Position numbers and translations under genes: made by a program
The notes under the pieces: generated by a model
What the model saw: the letters and a program-made list of their open reading frames with translations, nothing else
Told to the model about the DNA's origin: nothing
Databases searched by the model: none
Part shown: positions 6,508 through 13,128 of the stretch, in pieces
Numbering within the stretch: position 1 is the first letter of the stretch
How the letters are laid out: each line of letters opens with the position of its first letter
Assembly: GCA_037128705.1 (NCBI GenBank)
Contig: JBAXVX010000052.1
Location: forward strand, 1 to 14,435
Direction of reading: 5' to 3'
Origin: CAIVAT01 sp037128705
GTDB taxonomy: Bacteria; Bacteroidota; Bacteroidia; Bacteroidales; FEN-979
Length of the DNA stretch: 14,435 bases

Positions 6508-8052
6508 TTTTATCTCATCCCCATTCTTATTCAGAATATGGTATTCGAGAAAGTGCGAGGCGTTCTGGGGTTTCATCTTAATCCATTGCCCGAGTTTGCG
6601 CCACCATTTCCATTTGAAGTTGAACCATCCATGGGTGAGGAAGGCATAAACGTAGGGATGAACGACGAGGGTCAGGTTCTTTTCATTCTGTTCGCGGATG
6701 AGGTAGCCGAGGTTGTTTTCGATGTCGTCGGTGAGCAGGATGGTTGGCCTGATCTTGCCGGTTCCGTCGCAGGCCGGACATTTTTCAAGGATCTGGACAT
6801 TCATCTCCGGGCGCACGCGCTGGCGGGTGATCTGCACAAGTCCGAATTTGCTCGGGGGAAGAATGGAATGTTTGGCACGGTCGCGCTTCATCTCATCGCG
6901 CAGTTTTTCAAACAGTTTCCTTCGGTTCAGCCCCTGCATCATGTCGATGAAATCGATGACGATGATGCCGCCCATGTCGCGCAGACGCAACTGGCGGGCC
7001 ACCTCGGTGGCAGCCTCCAGGTTCACCTCCATCGCGTTGGTCTCCTGGTTCTGCTCCTGGTTTACCCGGTGCCCGCTGTTGATGTCGATGACATGCAGCG
7101 CCTCGGTATGTTCAATCACCAGGTAGGTCCCGCTTTTGATGGTGACCATCTTGCCAAATGAATTCTTGATCTGCTTGTCGATGCCGTACTGGTCGAAGAT
7201 GGGAACCTTGCCCGTATGCAGTTTGACGATGCTGACCTTATCGGGAACAATGCGCTGGATATAGGCTCGGATCTCATCGTAAATCAGGGGATCGTTTACC
7301 ACGATGTTGTTGAACGATTCGTTGAGCGCATCGCGCAGGATGGCCGAGGTGCGGTCGATCTCGCCGATGATCTTCATCGGTGGTTTGGCCGTGGCCAGCT
7401 TCTGGGTGATGATCTCCCACCGTTTATAGAGGCTGCGCAGATCGGCGTCGAGGTCGGCCACCAGCTTGTTTTCAGCCACAGTGCGGATGATGATCCCGCA
7501 ATTCCTGGGTTTGATGCTGGTGATGAGCCGCTTAAGCCGGTTGCGCTCTTCGGCGCTCTTAATTTTCTGGGAGACGGATATTTTATCGGAGAAGGGGATC
7601 AGGACCAGGTAACGGCCGGCAAAGGCGATTTCGGAGGTCACCCGGGGCCCTTTGGTTGAAATGGGCTCCTTGGCGATCTGGATCACGATGTTCATGTTGG
7701 GCTTGAGCACCTGGGCGATCTTCCCCGATTTCTGAATGTCCTCTTCGAGGCTGAAATCGCCGATGGACAGGGCGGCGCCATTGCCAGTCTGTCCGGCCTT
7801 GATGTATTTCAGCAGGGAGAGGATCTGGGGGCCCAGGTCGAGGTAATGCAAAAATGCATCCTTCTCATACCCAACATCCACGAAGGCAGCATTCAACCCG
7901 GGCATGATCTTTTTGATCTTGCCCAAATAGATGTCACCAACGGAATATTCGTTGTTGGCTTTTTCCTTGTTTAACTCTACAAGAAGCTTGTCTTCAAGTA
8001 AGGCAATTTCAACCTCGGTGGAAGTTGAGTTGATAATTAATTCCTTATTCAC
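6502..8052 (-). CDS. rng: Ribonuclease G/E family endoribonuclease
   Basis: Endoribonuclease for rRNA maturation and mRNA turnover. The 516-residue length is RNase G-like and lacks the long C-terminal scaffold of RNase E. An S1 domain spans about 36-130. The catalytic DNase I-like domain carries the Mg2+-binding aspartates of the family at Asp323 (HVIDINSG) and Asp367 (IIVIDFIDM), and the Zn-link motif is CPAC (425-428). The start is GTG at 8052; no in-frame ATG lies nearby and MNKELIIN is a typical N-terminus for this phylum. A hairpin lies 24 bases upstream. The 3' end runs into the GTTACGT repeats, and the codons for the last Met and the stop are repeat sequence. Confidence 0.95.
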   Translation of the reverse strand: MNKELIINSTSTEVEIALLEDKLLVELNKEKANNEYSVGDIYLGKIKKIMPGLNAAFVDVGYEKDAFLHYLDLGPQILSLLKYIKAGQTGNGAALSIGDFSLEEDIQKSGKIAQVLKPNMNIVIQIAKEPISTKGPRVTSEIAFAGRYLVLIPFSDKISVSQKIKSAEERNRLKRLITSIKPRNCGIIIRTVAENKLVADLDADLRSLYKRWEIITQKLATAKPPMKIIGEIDRTSAILRDALNESFNNIVVNDPLIYDEIRAYIQRIVPDKVSIVKLHTGKVPIFDQYGIDKQIKNSFGKMVTIKSGTYLVIEHTEALHVIDINSGHRVNQEQNQETNAMEVNLEAATEVARQLRLRDMGGIIVIDFIDMMQGLNRRKLFEKLRDEMKRDRAKHSILPPSKFGLVQITRQRVRPEMNVQILEKCPACDGTGKIRPTILLTDDIENNLGYLIREQNEKNLTLVVHPYVYAFLTHGWFNFKWKWWRKLGQWIKMKPQNASHFLEYHILNKNGDEIKM

Positions 8053-8075
8053 AGTTTTCCATAATTTACATAAAA

Positions 8076-8099
8076 GGTCCTGGCAATAGGCCAGCGACC
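8076..8099 (-). promoter_or_regulatory. Hairpin in the rng leader, terminator-like or processing site
   Basis: GGTC-CTGGC (8076-8084) pairs with GCCAG-c-GACC (8090-8099): nine pairs, one bulged base and a five-base loop. On the minus strand it is followed by TTTT, so it resembles a weak intrinsic terminator. It lies between the 29-codon gene and rng, 24 bases before the rng GTG. It could attenuate read-through or be a site for RNase G self-control, as the rne leader is in Escherichia coli. Confidence 0.5.
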
Positions 8100-8133
8100 A
8101 TGGATGACTGAAGGAATTGCAGCAGCAGGAAGG

Positions 8134-8223
8134 CTATTTCTTCTTATGTCTGTTCTTGCGCAAGCGTTTTTTCCGCTTGTGCGTTGCCATCTTATGTCTC
8201 TTTCTTTTCTTTCCGCTTGGCAT
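8134..8223 (-). CDS. 29-residue, very basic ribosomal-type protein (AURKAIP1/COX24-like)
   Basis: The frame begins ATG (complement of 8221-8223), ends TAG (8134-8136) and encodes 29 residues starting MPSGKKRKRHKMATHKRKK and ending NRHKKK. More than half of the residues are Lys, Arg or His. I recognise it as the small conserved protein usually encoded next to HU and RNase G in Bacteroidota. Databases generally label it AURKAIP1/COX24-domain, related to mitochondrial ribosomal protein mS38 and mycobacterial bS22; a ribosomal role is inferred from that. It lies 23 bases downstream of the HU-like gene on the same strand. It is easily missed because of its length. Confidence 0.8.
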   Translation of the reverse strand: MPSGKKRKRHKMATHKRKKRLRKNRHKKK

Positions 8224-8246
8224 AATAAACCAGATTTAAGAAGTTA

Positions 8247-8537
8247 TTACTTCACTTTAACGTGTGATTTCACTTTATTTACAAATGTCTTTGCCGGCTT
8301 GAAAGAAGGAATGTTGTGGGCGGGAATGATAAGGGTTGTGTTCCTTGAAATGTTTCTTCCTGTCTTTTCAGCTCTTTTTTTGATAATAAAACTACCGAAA
8401 CCCCTGAGGTAAACGTTTTGGCCAGTGGTCATGGAATTCTTGATGGAATCCATGAAAGCTTCAACGGTGGCCTGAACGGCAACTTTCTCAATGCCAGTCT
8501 TATTAGCAATTTCTGCTACAATTTCTGCTTTTGTCAT
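8247..8537 (-). CDS. HU/IHF-family DNA-binding protein
   Basis: Dimeric nucleoid-associated protein that bends DNA. The 96-residue length is normal. It starts MTKAEIVAEIANKTGI as HU proteins do. The saddle motif GFGSF (46-50), GRN (60-62) and the C-terminal block IPAHNIPSFKPAKTF (71-85) carry the family's conserved residues; the DNA-intercalating Pro region lies at about 60-75. It is probably the first gene of the unit with the 29-residue protein and rng. A TATATTTG box lies about 70 bases upstream on the same strand. Confidence 0.95.
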   Translation of the reverse strand: MTKAEIVAEIANKTGIEKVAVQATVEAFMDSIKNSMTTGQNVYLRGFGSFIIKKRAEKTGRNISRNTTLIIPAHNIPSFKPAKTFVNKVKSHVKVK

Positions 8538-8605
8538 GTTTGATTGTTGTTAATTGGGTATATATTCTTGTTACTGAATGCTTTTAAATGCTGGAAAACG
8601 GGCTG

Positions 8606-8613
8606 CAAATATA
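8606..8613 (-). promoter_or_regulatory. Putative -7 box of the HU-rng unit
   Basis: On the minus strand this reads TATATTTG, an exact TAnnTTTG match. A TTG lies 16 bases upstream, a little short of the usual spacing. The leader to the HU ATG would be about 60 bases. It is the only good match found upstream of the unit. Confidence 0.45.
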
Positions 8614-8649
8614 AGATTATTTTGAGAAACAATGCATAGAAGGAAAATT

Positions 8650-8740
8650 ATTTACGATTTACGATTTACGATTTACGATTTTTTCCATCACTTCATCACT
8701 TCATTACTTCATTACTTCTCACCTTGTTACCTTGTCACCT
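8650..8740 (+). repeat. Composite repeat block between HU and mutY
   Basis: Four ATTTACG heptamers (8650-8677) are followed by the linker ATTTTTTCC and then by seven drifting octamers (CATCACTT-, CATTACTT- and GTTACCTT-like) up to 8740. The order is the same as at 6220-6507, with octamers in place of the GTCACGC part. The octamers run into the predicted mutY promoter. Confidence 0.9.
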
Positions 8741-8753
8741 TTCAGTATCTTTG
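8724..8753 (+). promoter_or_regulatory. Putative mutY promoter built partly from repeat (TTG-N19-TATCTTTG)
   Basis: TATCTTTG (8746-8753) matches TAnnTTTG exactly, and TTG (8724-8726), which belongs to the octamer array, lies 19 bases upstream. Only three bases separate the box from the mutY ATG, so the transcript would start at or within a base or two of the start codon. Confidence 0.5.
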
Positions 8754-8756
8754 CTT

Positions 8757-9827
8757 ATGAATTTTTCCCACCAACTGCTTTCCTGGTACCAGAAAAACCA
8801 ACGGGATCTTCCCTGGCGGAGGACCCGCGATCCCTATCTTGTCTGGCTTTCGGAGATCATCCTGCAGCAGACCCGGATTGACCAGGGATTGCCCTATTAT
8901 GAGAAATTTGTGGCTGCCTATCCCACCGTTCAGGATTTGGCCAGGGCCGGAGAACAGGAGATATTGAAACTCTGGCAGGGGCTTGGTTACTATTCCCGTG
9001 CGCGCAACATGCATGAAGCCTCAAGGATGATCGTGCGTGATTTTGACGGAAAATTTCCAGTCACCTACGAAGGGATCCGCAGCTTAAAAGGGGTGGGGGA
9101 CTATACGGCTGCTGCCATTGGTTCCATCGTATTTGATCTGCCCTACCCGGTGGTCGACGGAAATGTCATCCGGTTTTTCTCGCGGTATTTCGGGATTACC
9201 GGATCAGCCGCCCTGGCATCCACAAAAAAACAGATCCTGGAGATCGCCACAGAAAAGATCGATCACCGCCATCCCGGCGATTTTAACCAGGCCATCATGG
9301 AGTTTGGAGCCACCTTCTGCGTTCCGGCGAATCCGTCCTGCGCCACCTGCATTTTCAGATCAACCTGTTTCGCCCTGAAACAAGGGATGGTGGCTGAATT
9401 GCCGGCCCGGAGCCTGAAAGCCGCGATCCGCAACCGCTATCTTCATTACCTGGTGATCACCTGCACCATCGGGGGCGAAGATTTTATCGGCCTGAACAAG
9501 CGCACTGGAAAGGACATCTGGAAAAACCTGTTTGATTTCCCGCAGATTGAGCATCCGGAAGGGATTAAACAGGATCATCCGCTGAATGCCCGGGAACTCG
9601 GTATCCTTCTCGGGGATAATCAACACGGCCTGGCAACTGCGCAGTTCCAGGGGGTTTCACCAAAGTACAACCACCTGCTTACCCATCAGCGCCTCCATGC
9701 CTGGTTTTACCGGTTTCATTCGGAAAAAAAGGTCGAATTTCCCTGTCTCCTGGTCGCAGTGAACAAATTGAATGAATACCCTGTTCCGCGGATGATTGAA
9801 AAATATATCCATGATCAGGTCATTTAA
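8757..9827 (+). CDS. mutY: Adenine DNA glycosylase MutY
   Basis: Removes adenine mispaired with 8-oxoguanine. The 356-residue protein starts MNFSHQLLSWYQKNQRDLPWR, the normal MutY N-terminus, which supports the ATG at 8757 over an upstream TTG in repeat DNA. The catalytic Glu33 lies in WLSEIILQQTR, the helix-hairpin-helix is LKGVGDYTAAAIG (110-122) and catalytic Asp134 is in VVDGNV. The 4Fe-4S cluster cysteines follow C-x6-C-x2-C-x5-C (188, 195, 198, 204). A C-terminal NUDIX-like domain (about 230-350) recognises 8-oxoG, with THQRLH (309-314) at the expected place. A sensor kinase follows after 27 bases. Confidence 0.96.
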   Translation: MNFSHQLLSWYQKNQRDLPWRRTRDPYLVWLSEIILQQTRIDQGLPYYEKFVAAYPTVQDLARAGEQEILKLWQGLGYYSRARNMHEASRMIVRDFDGKFPVTYEGIRSLKGVGDYTAAAIGSIVFDLPYPVVDGNVIRFFSRYFGITGSAALASTKKQILEIATEKIDHRHPGDFNQAIMEFGATFCVPANPSCATCIFRSTCFALKQGMVAELPARSLKAAIRNRYLHYLVITCTIGGEDFIGLNKRTGKDIWKNLFDFPQIEHPEGIKQDHPLNARELGILLGDNQHGLATAQFQGVSPKYNHLLTHQRLHAWFYRFHSEKKVEFPCLLVAVNKLNEYPVPRMIEKYIHDQVI

Positions 9828-9841
9828 TCGCAGGAAGTCAT

Positions 9842-9849
9842 TATTTTTG
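9842..9849 (+). promoter_or_regulatory. Putative -7 box of the TPR kinase gene
   Basis: TATTTTTG matches TAnnTTTG and lies five bases before the ATG at 9855, again predicting a leaderless or nearly leaderless transcript. No good TTG was found upstream at the usual distance, so the kinase may instead be read together with mutY. Confidence 0.35.
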
Positions 9850-9854
9850 TAAGG

Positions 9855-11663
9855 ATGACCAAACGCTGCCTGCTGGCAATCCTATTCTGGTGCTTTTTAT
9901 TCCCGACCGCCTACTGTGATAAGAGCCCGCCGACCTATGTCCCCACACCTGCCGAAATAACAGCCGAGTATAACCTGAAAAGGGCCGATACAGCCTATCT
10001 TGCTGCCAAATACAACCTGGCGCTGGAATATACATCCCGGGCCCTGGATGGGTTCAGGTCAAGTGGAAATTCCAAAAGAGAGCTCTATTGCCTTACCCGG
10101 CTCGGCGACATTTGCCGGGCTGCCGAGATCAGGCAAAAAAGCTACGCATTCCTGTTTGAAGCCATCCGTTTAGCCATAAAAACCGCTGATCCGGAGGGCC
10201 TGGCCCTTGCATACAATAATTATGCTGCCGACTGGTATGAGGCTGGCATTCAATCGCTCGACTCGGTGACAAAATATGCCGGTCTTTCGATGGAGATCGC
10301 CCTGCCGCGAAACATGCAGAAGATCATCTACAGTAACCTCAATATTTTGGGGATGGTCGAGTTTAGCCGCGAGGACTACCCCAACGCTTTGAAATTCCTC
10401 GAACAGGCCTATCCCATTATGATGAAGGTGAACCCCGAAGATGAGCCCCTGCTCCTGGTGAACATGGCGCGGGTGAATTTCAGGCTCGGAAACACAGCCC
10501 AGGCTGAAAAGCTCGGACTAAAGGCCTACACGATGGCAAAAAGCAGGCATACGATGCAATACATCATCATTTCGGCCCAGTTCCTCGACCGGTTTTACAA
10601 TAAAACCAATCGCCCACAGCTTGCGTACAAATATCTGAAAGAGGGCTATGACAGCCTGATCGAGTTTCGCGTTCAAACCTTCGACCTCATGATGGATGAA
10701 ATGAAGGGTAAACTAAGGGCGGCGGAGACGGAAAAGGAGAACGGGAGTCTGAAAATAAGACAGGAATACCTTCAGCAGAAGATGAATCTGCGTTTATGGC
10801 TTATCATCCTTTCCGGCATTCTTTTCATTGCGGCGCTTCTTTTTATCATCACCCTGATCTCCCAGATGCGAAGGCTTAAGAGGGTGAACCTGGAATTACA
10901 GTCACTGAACAGGGAGGTTATCCACCAAAGGGACCGCCTTGAGAAGACCACCACTGAGTTGGGAACAAGCAATGCAACCCTCGAAAAATTCATCTACATC
11001 ATTGCCCATGATTTAAAAAATCCGATTGCCACCATCATGGGGTTCACCAAACTCATGCTCAAAGAACAAAGCACGTTGACACGGGATGAGAGCAGCAAGA
11101 TGGTTGAATACACCAACAAAGCAGCGGGCGGTGCCTCCATGTTGCTTGATCAGCTTCTGGAATGGGCGCGGGTGCATACCGGGAGCATCCAGGCTGATCC
11201 GAAGAAGATTCCCCTTCTTGAAATCTACCTTGAAGCAGTTTCGGTTGTATATCCGTCGGCCGTATTGAAACAGCTGGTGATCCAGTTCGATATTCCGGAA
11301 ACCATCACGGTGCTGGCCGACCGGAATATGGTGCTGACTGTGTTCAGGAACCTGATCACCAATGCGGTGAAGTTCACCCCGAACGGAGGCTGGATTAGGA
11401 TCCATGCAAGCAAGGCAGAAAATTCAAAAAGCTTTGTGAAAATTCTGATTGCCGATTCCGGGATTGGGATACCGGGAGACCAGATCGATCAGATTTTCAA
11501 AATCGACCATCAATACAATCGAAAAGGAACTGCGGGTGAAACCGGGACGGGACTCGGGTTGCTTTTGTGCAAGGAGTATGTAGAGAAAAACAACGGAACC
11601 ATCAGGATAGACAGTGAACCGGGCCAGGGAACCACCGTTACAATCGTCCTTCCGGAAGGATAA
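9855..11663 (+). CDS. TPR-containing membrane sensor histidine kinase
   Basis: 602 residues. The N-terminus looks like a signal peptide (MTKRCLLAILFWCFLFPTAYC). Residues about 38-270 are helical repeats of TPR type, presumably periplasmic. One membrane helix spans about 313-336, followed by a coiled-coil-like stretch (340-375). The HisKA domain has phospho-acceptor His385 (YIIAHDLKNP) and the HATPase domain has N box (FRNLITNAVKF, 497-507), G1 (DSGIG, 534-538) and G2 (GTGLGL, 564-569). This layout is common in Bacteroidota; the TPR part usually senses through protein contacts. No receiver or DNA-binding domain is fused, and no response regulator is present in the window. Confidence 0.92.
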   Translation: MTKRCLLAILFWCFLFPTAYCDKSPPTYVPTPAEITAEYNLKRADTAYLAAKYNLALEYTSRALDGFRSSGNSKRELYCLTRLGDICRAAEIRQKSYAFLFEAIRLAIKTADPEGLALAYNNYAADWYEAGIQSLDSVTKYAGLSMEIALPRNMQKIIYSNLNILGMVEFSREDYPNALKFLEQAYPIMMKVNPEDEPLLLVNMARVNFRLGNTAQAEKLGLKAYTMAKSRHTMQYIIISAQFLDRFYNKTNRPQLAYKYLKEGYDSLIEFRVQTFDLMMDEMKGKLRAAETEKENGSLKIRQEYLQQKMNLRLWLIILSGILFIAALLFIITLISQMRRLKRVNLELQSLNREVIHQRDRLEKTTTELGTSNATLEKFIYIIAHDLKNPIATIMGFTKLMLKEQSTLTRDESSKMVEYTNKAAGGASMLLDQLLEWARVHTGSIQADPKKIPLLEIYLEAVSVVYPSAVLKQLVIQFDIPETITVLADRNMVLTVFRNLITNAVKFTPNGGWIRIHASKAENSKSFVKILIADSGIGIPGDQIDQIFKIDHQYNRKGTAGETGTGLGLLLCKEYVEKNNGTIRIDSEPGQGTTVTIVLPEG

Positions 11664-11686
11664 GAGGAGGATTAGAAGATTTTAGT

Positions 11687-11694
11687 TATCTTTG
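11687..11694 (+). promoter_or_regulatory. Putative -7 box of the MgtE-N/CBS and NRAMP operon
   Basis: TATCTTTG is an exact TAnnTTTG match. The transcript would start near 11700 and carry a leader of about 140 bases, long compared with the other genes here. No clear -33 TTG is seen. Confidence 0.45.
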
Positions 11695-11704
11695 CAGTCA
11701 AATT

Positions 11705-11770
11705 ATGTATTCACCAATGGACGATTTACCTGCGCGAAGTATTTTGATCAATCCACCCCTGTACCTGTAG
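11705..11770 (+). CDS. Possible 21-residue leader peptide (upstream frame)
   Basis: ATG at 11705 to TAG at 11768-11770 encodes MYSPMDDLPARSILINPPLYL; an internal ATG at 11717 would give 17 residues. It lies wholly in the leader of the operon, directly after the predicted transcript start. It contains an Asp pair, four prolines and a Pro-Pro step, the kind of residues that make translation sensitive to low Mg2+ in the Salmonella MgtL leader. There is no clear Shine-Dalgarno. The frame is short and could be chance; it is reported because of its location. Confidence 0.3.
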   Translation: MYSPMDDLPARSILINPPLYL

Positions 11771-11793
11771 GGTTTCATCCTGACCAAATTCAT

Positions 11794-11846
11794 GATGTCG
11801 CCCCTCTTTGCAGAGGTTAATAAAAGAAGGAGGCGAACATGACATC
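11794..11846 (+). promoter_or_regulatory. Structured leader with strong Shine-Dalgarno before the MgtE-N/CBS gene
   Basis: A perfect small hairpin CCTCT-TTGC-AGAGG (11803-11816) precedes AAGGAGG (11827-11833), five bases before the ATG at 11839. Such a strong Shine-Dalgarno is unusual among the genes of this window. GATGTC (11794-11799) can also pair with GACATC (11841-11846), which would enclose the hairpin and cover the end of the start codon. I could not match the leader to a known riboswitch such as the M-box. Confidence 0.45.
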
Positions 11847-13113
11847 TCAAATTACCTTCCATTTAAGCCAGATCCTGGGCAAAAATTACCTTTCCGATGA
11901 TGGTTTAACCATTGGAAAAATCAAGGACTTCCTCATTGACCAGGCCATCGTTCCCGGGAAGGAATCTGAGCCGGTGCGCCCAAAGGTGGTGGCCATCAAG
12001 GTTAAAAAGGGAAACGACATCCGGGTGCTCGATTTCTCCTCCTTTGAGATCAAGAAGTTCAAGCGAAAGCTGAGGGTCACCTGCCTCGAGGTGCATGACA
12101 TCTCTCCCACGGCCTTTACAAACAGTTTATGGCTGGCCGAAAATATCCTTGATAAACAGATTGTCGACATCAACGGCCGGAAACTGGTCCGGGTGAATGA
12201 TGTAAGGCTGGTGATGATCCCCGCCGGCACCTATGCCATCGCCGTTGACGTGGGCATGGAGGGGCTGCTGCGCCGGATCGGGATCGACAAGCCCATCCAG
12301 ACTGTTCTTGATCCGTTCAAAGCCAGCATTCCGGGGAAATTCATACTCTGGGATGACATTGCCGCCGTCGATTTTTCCAATGCCAACATCAAGCTGTCGA
12401 AATCAATTTCAAGGCTGAATACCCTGCACCCTTCTGACCTGGCCGACATCATCGAAGAGCTTGACAAAACATCCCGGATGTATATTTTCGCCTCTCTTGA
12501 CGAAGAACAGGCGGCCGATGTGCTCGAAGAACTTGAACCGCATGCCCAGATCCATATCGTGGAGAGCCTGCCGGTGGAAAAGGTGGCGGATGTGCTTGAG
12601 AAGATGCCGGCCGATGAGGTGGCCGACCTGCTGGATGCTCTCACCGACGACAAGGCTGAAAAGCTGCTCGAGGAGATGGAAAAGGAATCATCGGAGGAGG
12701 TCAGGGAACTGCTTGAATATCACGACAAATATGTGGGTTCGCTCATGTCGACCGATTATTACAGCTTCCATGAAAATTTCACCGTAGCCGAAACGCTGGA
12801 TGAACTCCGGCGTCAGCAACCCGAGCCGGCCCACATCTACTCCATCATCGTGGTGGACCAGCATGAACGCTTTTTATCAGCCATCTCACTGGGAGAACTG
12901 GTGATTGCAGATCCTCCGCTGAAGCTGAAAGAGATCATGAAGAAAAACCCGATCTCGGTTTTTGACCACGACAAGGTGGACTCCCTGGCCGAGCTGGTCT
13001 CCAAATACAACCTGCTTTCGGTCCCCGTGATCAACCATAACTTCATGATGGAGGGCGTGGTGGTGGTTGAGGATATCGTGGACGACCTGTTAAGCCGCCG
13101 AAAAACCAAATAA
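11839..13113 (+). CDS. PRC-barrel / MgtE N-domain / CBS-pair protein, soluble
   Basis: 424 residues with no membrane segment. Two PRC-barrel-like units come first (about 10-85 and 103-180; the second reads LDKQIVDINGRKLVRVNDV). Then comes an MgtE intracellular N-domain (about 196-295, with LHPSDLADIIEEL and the repeated ADVLE pattern). Last is a CBS pair (about 298-420, starting YVGSLMSTDYYSF, where MgtE has its TAGRLM segment). In MgtE the N and CBS domains bind Mg2+ and gate the channel; here the channel domain is missing. An NRAMP-family gene follows after 15 bases, so this protein probably senses the ion and controls that transporter. This is inference from domains and context. Confidence 0.85.
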   Translation: MTSQITFHLSQILGKNYLSDDGLTIGKIKDFLIDQAIVPGKESEPVRPKVVAIKVKKGNDIRVLDFSSFEIKKFKRKLRVTCLEVHDISPTAFTNSLWLAENILDKQIVDINGRKLVRVNDVRLVMIPAGTYAIAVDVGMEGLLRRIGIDKPIQTVLDPFKASIPGKFILWDDIAAVDFSNANIKLSKSISRLNTLHPSDLADIIEELDKTSRMYIFASLDEEQAADVLEELEPHAQIHIVESLPVEKVADVLEKMPADEVADLLDALTDDKAEKLLEEMEKESSEEVRELLEYHDKYVGSLMSTDYYSFHENFTVAETLDELRRQQPEPAHIYSIIVVDQHERFLSAISLGELVIADPPLKLKEIMKKNPISVFDHDKVDSLAELVSKYNLLSVPVINHNFMMEGVVVVEDIVDDLLSRRKTK

Positions 13114-13128
13114 CCGGGATCTGCATCC

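Noticed and set aside
6190..7161. Long plus-strand open frames (also 5769-6581) through the ATTTACG array
   Set aside because: They are open only because the heptamers lack stops on this strand; the flanking parts are antisense to trpS and rng, whose motifs are unmistakable.
8104..8412. 102-residue plus-strand frame
   Set aside because: It runs antisense to the HU-like gene and the 29-codon gene, both of which have recognisable products.
8724..8756. N-terminal extension of MutY from TTG at 8724
   Set aside because: The codons overlap the repeat and the predicted promoter; MutY homology begins at the ATG at 8757.
11700..11838. M-box or other known metal riboswitch
   Set aside because: I could not recognise the conserved core of a known class in this leader; it is left as a structured leader of unknown type.
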